A DNA stretch of 35,280 nucleotides. It comes from Actinomycetes bacterium (GTDB lineage: Bacteria > Actinomycetota > Acidimicrobiia > Acidimicrobiales > RAAP-2). The stretch covers positions 1 to 35,280 of the forward strand of contig JAJYWG010000198.1 in the NCBI GenBank assembly GCA_021791615.1. Direction: 5' to 3'. The stretch's first letter is position 1, and each line of letters begins with the position of its first letter. This document shows, in pieces, positions 30,528 to 35,280 of this stretch. The notes under the pieces are model-generated. The model was not told the DNA's origin, did not search any database, and worked only from the letters and a program-made list of their open reading frames with translations. Made by a program: the position numbers and the translations under genes.

Positions 30528-31552
30528 CCCGCGGCCTTCACCCGATCGACGGCGCGCCCGATCAGCTCCTGCTTCTCGCCGAGCCCGACGGGCAGCGGCA
30601 GCTGGGCGACCCCGAGGAGACGGCGGATCACCTCCGCACCGGAGAAGGCCCAGGCGAGGTCGGCATCGAGCGGGGCGCGGGCCCGGTAGACGGCGAGCAA
30701 CCGGCCGGAGGCGGCCTGAGGCTGGCCGGAGAGCTCGAGGTGGGCGAGCGCCACCCCGACGTCGAACTCGGGAAGACCGAAGAAGGCGAACTCGGGATCG
30801 ATGACGTACGGGCCGGCGGCGCCCGCCAGCCACGAGCCGGGATGGAAGTCGCCGTGAAGGAGGGTCGCGCCCTCGCCGAGGTAGGCAGCCCCGAGAGAGG
30901 CGGTGGCGTCCCGGAGCCGCCGGTCGGAGCGCAGTCCCTGCACGACCGATGCGAGACCAGGGGTGACGGTATCGAGGTCGAGCCCGTTGCCCTCCCGGAG
31001 GGGCACCTCGAAGATGTGCTCGTGGTTGAGGCGGCGCATCCCGGCGTTGGCGAGCTCCCGGGCCGCCTCGTCGCCGCGAAAGCCCCCGTGCAGCGCGGCC
31101 AGCCAGCGCGCCAAGGTGTCGATGCACTCCTCGCCGAGGCGCTCGCCGGCGTACAGCTCGGTCAGATCACCGACCCGCCCGAGGTCGGCGAGCACGAGGA
31201 TGCTGCTCTCCCGGTCGACGCCGACGAGCGCGGGAAGGCGGCGCGCCACGTCCGGGCGGCTGGCCGCGAGCAGGTACCACTCGGCCTCGAGCACGGTTCG
31301 CTCGGGAGGGGCGGGAATGTGCGGGTACTTCTCGACGTAGGGCCGCCCCTGTTTCACGACGAGGCTCGTCGAGTCGGTCACGACCCGCAGGACGAGGTTC
31401 ATGTTCCCAGGCCCGGCGCGTGCCACCTCGCGAACGGAGTCGCCGTCGTCGATGAGCCCTCGATGAACGAGATAGGACTCGATCCCCCGGCGGTCGCCCG
31501 GGTCGAGGATCACCACCGTCCCATCGCCGGAAGGCCCGTCGAGCTCCTCCAC
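30524..31552 (-). CDS. APH-fold phosphotransferase, MtnK-like
   Basis: A protein kinase-fold small-molecule kinase of about 342 residues. ATP-binding Lys is in SLVVKQGRPYVEKYP, a segment resembling methylthioribose kinase; the catalytic loop is LLHGDFHPGSWL and the metal-binding Asp is in VIDPEFAFFG. The N-terminal AGPGNMNLVLRV fits the glycine-rich loop of MtnK. 5-Methylthioribose kinase or a related sugar kinase is the best guess, and the adjacent nucleoside hydrolase would supply a free ribose-type substrate. Start uncertain: GTG 31552 or GTG 31516; neither has a strong ribosome site. The gene follows the membrane-protein stop by 32 nt. Confidence 0.82.
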   Translation of the reverse strand: MEELDGPSGDGTVVILDPGDRRGIESYLVHRGLIDDGDSVREVARAGPGNMNLVLRVVTDSTSLVVKQGRPYVEKYPHIPAPPERTVLEAEWYLLAASRPDVARRLPALVGVDRESSILVLADLGRVGDLTELYAGERLGEECIDTLARWLAALHGGFRGDEAARELANAGMRRLNHEHIFEVPLREGNGLDLDTVTPGLASVVQGLRSDRRLRDATASLGAAYLGEGATLLHGDFHPGSWLAGAAGPYVIDPEFAFFGLPEFDVGVALAHLELSGQPQAASGRLLAVYRARAPLDADLAWAFSGAEVIRRLLGVAQLPLPVGLGEKQELIGRAVDRVKAAG

Positions 31553-31584
31553 GGCCCGCCCCGGCGCCGGGCGACCGGCACGTC

Positions 31585-32094
31585 TCACCTGCCGCGAAGG
31601 GCGCGGAGCACGCCGCCGGCGACGGTCCCGTAGAGGAGGTGACCGGCCCAGTCCTTCCCGAGCGTCCTGGCGTCGTACTCCGTGATCGGCCGATACAGCC
31701 CGGTCGGCGGCAGCACCACGTAGCCGGTGAGGAAGACGACCGTGCCGAAGAGCGGGCCCCACCAGAGGCGGGCCCGGCGCCCAGAGCCGGCGAGGAGGCC
31801 GAGGGCCGCAGCCCAGGAGACGCCATAGCCCCAGTGCATGACGTTGTTGGCGAGGTTCGCCGACTCGTCGGGCAGCTTCGTCTCGAACAGCCCTTCGACC
31901 ACACGCCGTGCCACCTGGGCCGGCGCCGGTGCCTGCTCCCACGACGTCACACCCTCGAGCTCGAAGTGGATGAACCCGTCCTTCCCCCCTCCCGCTCGAT
32001 GACGGAGGTACTGGGAGAGATCCATTGCCACGGTGCCGGCAAGTCCGGCGAGGGCGCCCTGCAGGAGAGCAGGGCGAACAGGTGGGCGCTTCAT
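31585..32094 (-). CDS. Small membrane protein, unknown (YagU/DUF1440-like)
   Basis: A 169-residue membrane protein with about four hydrophobic segments: LLQGALAGLAGTVAMDLSQY at the N-terminus, a pair in the centre (NNVMHWGYGVSWAAALGLLA and WGPLFGTVVFLTGYVVLP), and a short C-terminal one (HLLYGTVAGGVLRAL). The arrangement resembles YagU/DUF1440-type inner membrane proteins, but I am not sure of the family. The ATG overlaps the glutaredoxin stop (ATGA, 32091-32094). It is the second gene of the four-gene operon. Confidence 0.72.
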   Translation of the reverse strand: MKRPPVRPALLQGALAGLAGTVAMDLSQYLRHRAGGGKDGFIHFELEGVTSWEQAPAPAQVARRVVEGLFETKLPDESANLANNVMHWGYGVSWAAALGLLAGSGRRARLWWGPLFGTVVFLTGYVVLPPTGLYRPITEYDARTLGKDWAGHLLYGTVAGGVLRALRGR

Positions 32095-32558
32095 CGAGCG
32101 AGGCGGCGACGGGCGAGGCGGAAGCCTGCGAACGTGACGAGCGCCCCGCCGTCGACCATCCAGCTCGCGGCGACATGGCCGGTCGCGTCGAGGGCGAGAC
32201 TGGCGACGACCAGCGCGGCGACGAGCAGCCACTGCCCAGCCTGCAGCGGCGCCGGACGGTCCGAGGTGCCGGGCCCCCGACCGGTGGAGGGCCCGGGCGA
32301 CGCCGGCAGGCCGAGCGCCTGGCACACGGCGTCGATGCCGGGATTGACGAGACCCACCCCGCGGACCACGACGGTCGGGACGGTCTCGGTCCCCGACGCG
32401 ATCCGCCGCACCGCCGCCGCCGCCTGGGGGTCCTCCCAGATGTTCACCTCGTCGGTGGTGATGCCGGCCCGTCGAAGATCCCGCCGCAGCCGCATGCAGA
32501 ACGGGCACCCCGGCCGCCAGTAGACGGTGACCACGTCCTCTGCTCTGGAGGTGTCCAC
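32091..32558 (-). CDS. Glutaredoxin/mycoredoxin-like protein with C-terminal membrane anchor
   Basis: A 155-residue protein. Residues 10-85 form a glutaredoxin domain with Cys18-x-x-Cys21 in VYWRPGCPFCMRLRR and the cis-Pro strand ETVPTVVVRG. Residues about 110-150 hold two hydrophobic segments (WLLVAALVVASLALDATG and ASWMVDGGALVTFAGF) that should tether it to the membrane, unlike free mycoredoxin-1. The GTG at 32558 has no usable ribosome-binding site but follows a perfect sigma-type promoter by 8 nt, so it is probably leaderless. It heads the operon and would reduce mixed disulfides, possibly with mycothiol. Confidence 0.85.
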   Translation of the reverse strand: MDTSRAEDVVTVYWRPGCPFCMRLRRDLRRAGITTDEVNIWEDPQAAAAVRRIASGTETVPTVVVRGVGLVNPGIDAVCQALGLPASPGPSTGRGPGTSDRPAPLQAGQWLLVAALVVASLALDATGHVAASWMVDGGALVTFAGFRLARRRLAR

Positions 32559-32566
32559 GCCTTGGA

Positions 32567-32592
32567 AACCCGTTCGGGCCGGAGAGCATTCC
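32567..32592 (-). promoter_or_regulatory. SigR-like promoter of the glutaredoxin operon
   Basis: Minus strand: GGGAAT (GGAAT = complement of 32588-32592), 18 nt, GTT (complement of 32567-32569, in GGGTTTCC). GTG start 8 nt later. A full match to the SigR consensus, divergent from the OsmC promoter 34 bp away. Confidence 0.75.
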
Positions 32593-32625
32593 CCTGCCTT
32601 CCCGGTCCCGGGCCGGCACGGCGTG

Positions 32626-32651
32626 GGAATAGCCGCCGGACCAGGAGGGTT
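32626..32651 (+). promoter_or_regulatory. SigR-like promoter of the OsmC-family gene
   Basis: GGGAAT (GGAAT 32626-32630), 18 nt, GTT (32649-32651, in GGGTTTCC). ATG starts 9 nt later. Same architecture as the sigma and glutaredoxin promoters. Confidence 0.75.
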
Positions 32652-32660
32652 TCCGATCCC

Positions 32661-33158
32661 ATGGGCACAGTGACCCCTTCGACGACGGGTGCGCCTGCCA
32701 CCGGGACGCCCCGGCTCGTCCGCAACCGCCTGCAGGCACGCAACGAGGAAGGGGCCCGGACGGTGGTGACGACGGCCCGAGGGCACAGCTTGGCGACCGA
32801 CGAGCCCGTCGCCCGCGGCGGGACCGACACCGCGCCCACGCCGCTCGAGACCGTTGTCGGCGCCCTCTGCGGCTGCAGCGCGGTCACCTTCGAGCGGGCC
32901 GCCCGGGAGCTCTCCTTCTCCTATGAGGACATCGAGTTCGAGGCCTCCTTCACCCTGGACGTCAGAGGCCTGCTCGGAGAGGCCGCCGTGCGCCCGCACT
33001 TCCAGACGGTCGAGGTCGAGGCTCGGGTGCGTACCCCCGAGAGCCACGAACGGCTGGGGACGGTCGTGGAGGTGACCGAGCGCCGCTGCCCGGTGCGCAA
33101 CCTGCTGGTCGACGCCGGCGTCACCCTCTCGATCGAGTGGTCCGCGGTGCAGGGATGA
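32661..33158 (+). CDS. OsmC/Ohr-family peroxide-detoxifying protein
   Basis: A 165-residue OsmC-family protein, which reduces organic hydroperoxides with two Cys residues. The peroxidatic Cys is in ALCGCSAVTFERAA (Cys72, with Cys70 nearby) and the resolving Cys is Cys143 in ERRCPVRNLL. ETVVGAL and the C-terminal VTLSIEW are usual family segments. The ATG lies 9 nt after a SigR-like -10 element with no ribosome-binding site, so leaderless translation is likely. It is divergent from the glutaredoxin operon. Function in hydroperoxide or sulfide-type stress is expected from the family. Confidence 0.9.
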   Translation: MGTVTPSTTGAPATGTPRLVRNRLQARNEEGARTVVTTARGHSLATDEPVARGGTDTAPTPLETVVGALCGCSAVTFERAARELSFSYEDIEFEASFTLDVRGLLGEAAVRPHFQTVEVEARVRTPESHERLGTVVEVTERRCPVRNLLVDAGVTLSIEWSAVQG

Positions 33159-33339
33159 CCCGTCGCTCCGCCCTCGTCCCCGCCCTGGCGATCGACTTGG
33201 GCCCTGGTGGTGGCCGACCTCACCGGTGGCCAGCAGCGGGCATGGCAGCGTCTCCACGGATCCCAAGCCAGTTCATCCTGACCCGGGAAGACCGTTCGGC
33301 TCGCCCTCCCCGGGGTCGCGACCGGTGTGACGTGCAAGG

Positions 33340-33360
33340 AGTGCCCACCCTTGGGGCACT
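33340..33360. terminator. Hairpin downstream of the OsmC-family gene
   Basis: AGTGCCC (33340-33346) pairs with GGGCACT (33354-33360) across a 7-nt loop, followed by TTTGG. It could terminate the OsmC transcript, though the following T-run is weak. Confidence 0.4.
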
Positions 33361-33429
33361 TTGGTAGAGCGCTCCACAGTGCGGAGCTCCCGAGCAACCC
33401 GGTGTGAGACGCGACGGCACCGAACACAA

Positions 33430-33750
33430 GGGGCCCGAGGGCAGTGCCGGCACCACCATCGCCGTCGAGGGCAAGTCGATCGTGTCAGTCGAGACGGGCG
33501 CCCCGAGAGCCCCCGGCGACGTCCCGCTTGCACGGGCTCACCGTTCCCGGATTCGCCAATGCGCAGCCACGCGCTCCACCGCGCGCTACGTGGTCGTGTG
33601 GAGAGACCGGACACCTTCTGGAGCTGGCGAGACGACATGTACGCGGTCGCGGCCTCGCTCGATCCCGATCGCTACCGCAGGCTCGCACGTGCCGCGTTCG
33701 CAGAGATGGCCCTCGCCGGCTTCAGCGGGATCGGCGAGTTCCACCTCATG
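33430..33750 (+). pseudogene. HutF-like amidohydrolase fragment
   Basis: This is the N-terminal quarter of a formimidoylglutamate deiminase-like amidohydrolase, spread over three frames. VSVETGAPRAPGDVPL is followed, after a 1-nt insertion near 33530, by HGLTVPGFANA. After a 2-nt loss near 33562 it continues as SHALHRALRGR (the metal-binding HxHxxHR region) and RPDTFWSWRDDMYAVAASLD, then FAEMALAGFSGIGEFH. Homology stops at about 33745, and the remaining 330 or so residues are absent. It cannot make an active enzyme. The break lies just upstream of the toxin-antitoxin pair. Confidence 0.72.
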
Positions 33751-33806
33751 ATGGGGACCCCCGCCATCTCGCGACACCACCCGTATGACGTGATAGAGTT
33801 AAGCGT

Positions 33807-34079
33807 ATGACGACGATGGTGAGCTTCCGGGTCGATGAGGACGATGTGCGCCGCGTCGATGAGTGGGCGAACCGCCTTCACGTGGACCGCACCACCCTCC
33901 TTCGAGACGCCCTCATGGCCTATCTCTCCCGCCTCGCCGGAGAGCACGACGCAGCGGCATACCAGCGTCAGCCACTCACCGACGAGGAACTGGCCCTCGC
34001 TGGAGCGGAGGACTGGGGGCCGGCTGAGGACTGGTCGGACCTCGCCGCCTGGTTGGACGAGCGTGATGCAAAGAGGTGA
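33807..34079 (+). CDS. Ribbon-helix-helix antitoxin of a MazEF-type module
   Basis: A 90-residue antitoxin. The N-terminal ribbon-helix-helix DNA-binding domain is MVSFRVDEDDVRRVDEWANR and VDRTTLLRDALMAYLSRL (about 4-43). The acidic C-terminal tail (LTDEELALAGAEDWGPAEDW, about 57-76) is the usual toxin-neutralising region. It overlaps the toxin gene by 14 nt. An 8-bp direct repeat GTATGACG (33783-33790 and 33805-33812) spans the start and could be an autoregulatory site. There is no ribosome-binding site. Confidence 0.85.
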   Translation: MTTMVSFRVDEDDVRRVDEWANRLHVDRTTLLRDALMAYLSRLAGEHDAAAYQRQPLTDEELALAGAEDWGPAEDWSDLAAWLDERDAKR

Positions 34080-34377
34080 GGTCTGGTTCGCGGCTGTCCC
34101 CGGTGGCGGAGATCGGCCGGTCCTGATCCTCACCCGTGACCCCGTCGCCGATCGAGTCGGCCATCTCGTGGTAGCCACCCTGACCCGCACTCGCCGGAAC
34201 CTGATATCAGAGTTGCCACTCGGTCCGGAAGACGGGATGCCGGTCGAATCCGTCGTGAGCTTCGACAATCTGCGCACCCTGCCACGCGAAGCCTTCCGCA
34301 GAAGAGTGACGACCCTGAGCGACCAAAGAATGGCGACCGCCTGCCGAACCTTGCGCGTCGCGCTCGGATGCAGCTGA
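34066..34377 (+). CDS. MazF/PemK-family toxin
   Basis: A 103-residue endoribonuclease toxin. The N-terminal MQRGEVWFAAVPGGGDRPVL is the classic MazF start, including the conserved Arg-Gly-Glu-Val-Trp and the RPVLIL strand. VVATLTRTRRNL gives the catalytic Thr-Arg region and SVVSFDNLRTLPR the second substrate-binding segment. The ATG at 34066 is preceded by the antitoxin frame and overlaps it by 14 nt. No disruption is seen, so the module is probably functional; target specificity is unknown. Confidence 0.9.
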   Translation: MQRGEVWFAAVPGGGDRPVLILTRDPVADRVGHLVVATLTRTRRNLISELPLGPEDGMPVESVVSFDNLRTLPREAFRRRVTTLSDQRMATACRTLRVALGCS

Positions 34378-34574
34378 GCCGATAGGAACCGCTGTCACGC
34401 CTTCCCCGAGCCGGAACTCACGTGGTCACCTTCCTCCGGCGATAGAAGCCCCACTACTTCCGACCAGACCTCTCTCTGACCAGATCGCTGGCTCCCGGGC
34501 ATTCCGCCAACTTGGTCGCGCGCCGGCACCCGCGGCACCAGCCCGTCGGGGAGGAGCCCCTGGGGAGGCTGTGC

Positions 34575-35000
34575 TCAGTCCTCGATCTTCCCCGTTCCGA
34601 TTCCCTGCAGGCGAGCACGCATGGCGGACAGCTGCTCGGGTGAGTGCCCGACCCAGTCGACAAGCTCGCGCACGACACGTAGCGGCTCGCGGCTGCGGAA
34701 CGACTGGGTGGGATTCCCAGGGAACTTCTTGTCGGTGACATTGGGGTCGTCTTCGAACTCGCCCGTCGGCTCGACGACGTAGATGCGCCTCATGCCTTCA
34801 CCAGAGGCGAGCTCAGCGGCCCAGATCGCGGCGTCGAGCGTGGCGGTGAAATAGACGTGGTTCATGATCCGGTCGACTTCGAAGTTGGACTCGCGGCCGG
34901 AGACCAGCAGTTCCCCCGCGGCGAGGTCTGCCTTCGTTCCGTGCAAGTACACGCCGGGTTCGTACACCTCGAAGGGCACGGGATCGCGGCGGTCGCTCAC
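34575..35000 (-). CDS. arr: NAD+-rifampin ADP-ribosyltransferase (Arr) homologue
   Basis: A protein of about 141 residues matching Arr over its full length. Arr inactivates rifamycins by ADP-ribosylation. Conserved segments: YLHGTKADLAAGELL with the NAD-contacting His, RIMNHVYFTATLDAAIWAAE with the Tyr, RIYVVEPTGEFEDDPNVTDK with the catalytic-region Asp, and FPGNPTQSFRSREPLRVVRE followed by DWVGHSPEQLSAMR. The GTG at 35000 (VSDRRDPVPFEV) matches the family N-terminus; a longer version from ATG 35033 is possible. Environmental actinobacteria often carry Arr, so it does not by itself indicate clinical resistance. Confidence 0.9.
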   Translation of the reverse strand: MSDRRDPVPFEVYEPGVYLHGTKADLAAGELLVSGRESNFEVDRIMNHVYFTATLDAAIWAAELASGEGMRRIYVVEPTGEFEDDPNVTDKKFPGNPTQSFRSREPLRVVRELVDWVGHSPEQLSAMRARLQGIGTGKIED

Positions 35001-35153
35001 GACTGCGAAGCTACCAAGCCACGATGCGATCATGATCTCCTGCGGGCGTGCAGCCGGGAGCATGACCGCTGTTGCAGTGATCCCGTCAGCCTGCCTGTCC
35101 AGCAGCCGCGAACGGCAGGAGGGAGGACAGCGCCACCCAGCGCTCAGAGGCCG

Positions 35154-35280
35154 CTACCCCGCCGCCATCCCCACGACCGGGGCACCGGCCCGGCCGCCGC
35201 CGTCGGAACCCATGAACGGGGCGCTCCCGAAGGTGAAGATCCCGCCGTCAGAGGCGACGAGCCAGTAGCCGCCACCTGTC
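35154..35280 (-). CDS. C-terminal end of a [17 protein letters not shown] protein (partial)
   Basis: The last 41 codons of a minus-strand gene that runs off the right edge. It reads [20 protein letters not shown] then MGSDGG and ends APVVGMAAG before a TAG. This is the tandem repeat ([11 protein letters not shown]...FxGSxG...PVVGMA) of secreted beta-propeller-like proteins abundant in Acidimicrobiia and some other Actinobacteria. Nothing can be said about the N-terminal part. Confidence 0.72.
   Translation of the reverse strand, partial: TGGGYWLVASDGGIFTFGSAPFMGSDGGGRAGAPVVGMAAG

Noticed and set aside
31300..31345. Additional GGAAT inside the kinase gene as a SigR-like promoter
   Set aside because: It lies within the coding region and no GTT follows at 18 or 19 nt on the plus strand.
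30524..31552. APH-fold kinase as an antibiotic-resistance gene
   Set aside because: The VVKQGRPYVEKYP region and operon with a nucleoside hydrolase fit MtnK-like sugar kinases better than aminoglycoside phosphotransferases.
33155..33367. Possible 70-codon gene overlapping the OsmC stop (ATGA)
   Set aside because: Only the first 14 codons have the local G/C-ending bias; after that the frame looks random, and another frame (ALVVADLTGGQQRAWQRL) looks equally good. It may be a degenerate remnant, not a supported gene.
1..35280. CRISPR arrays, tRNA or rRNA genes
   Set aside because: I saw no regularly spaced direct repeats and no cloverleaf or rRNA-like sequence on either strand.

Overview
The window looks like chromosomal DNA from a high-G+C actinobacterium, most likely of the class Acidimicrobiia. 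The signs are strong G/C at third codon positions from about 16.6 kb onward, many GTG starts, ATGA-type overlaps, leaderless starts, zinc-binding anti-sigma proteins, and, at the right edge, a [11 protein letters not shown]...PVVGMA repeat typical of that group. The assignment is an inference from sequence features, not a database result.

Layout. (1) 1-4.9 kb is mobile: an IS256-family element whose transposase frame runs out through the element end into flanking DNA, and a complete IS1634-family element with 22-bp inverted repeats. (2) 4.9-15.2 kb is an eight-gene minus-strand operon for peptide or amino-acid-derivative uptake and breakdown: substrate-binding protein, S9 peptidase, asparaginase/isoaspartyl peptidase-like Ntn hydrolase, two permeases, FAD amine oxidase, RidA, DUF885 metallopeptidase. 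A divergent prolidase-like amidohydrolase (15.4-16.6 kb) shares an intergenic region containing a palindromic operator-like site. No transporter ATPase is encoded. (3) At about 16.6 kb the amidohydrolase abuts a decayed, truncated PYROXD2-like flavoprotein gene and base composition changes, which suggests a transfer or rearrangement boundary.

(4) 17.4-33.2 kb is a thiol/redox-stress region and holds the most interesting biology. A SigR-like ECF sigma factor (20.7 kb) sits between two related HxxxCxxC anti-sigma proteins, one divergent and one co-transcribed. Five promoters match GGAAT-N18-(G/C)TT and a sixth has N19. They lie upstream of the sigma gene, the divergent anti-sigma gene, a DUF427 gene, a glutaredoxin-like operon, an OsmC-like gene, and (N19) a peroxiredoxin-like gene. 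In five cases the start codon follows the -10 element by only 8-10 nt, implying leaderless mRNAs. Two weaker matches flank a Met-rich membrane-protein operon and a radical SAM operon.

The peroxiredoxin-like gene (17.8-18.36 kb, minus) contains an in-frame UGA exactly where the first Cys of the family CxxC motif belongs (UxxC), followed by a hairpin with a GGUC apical loop at bacterial SECIS distance. It is a strong candidate SelU/AhpC-TSA_2-type selenoprotein. The region also encodes two disulfide-reductase flavoproteins, CcdA, a TlpA-like protein lacking CxxC, a radical SAM protein with the paired 'rSAM/selenodomain-associated' transferases and an APC permease, and a Grx - membrane protein - MtnK-like kinase - nucleoside hydrolase operon.

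(5) 33.4-35.3 kb is accessory: a HutF-like pseudogene fragment, a MazEF-type toxin-antitoxin pair, a rifampin ADP-ribosyltransferase (Arr) homologue, and the C-terminus of a repeat protein running off the edge.
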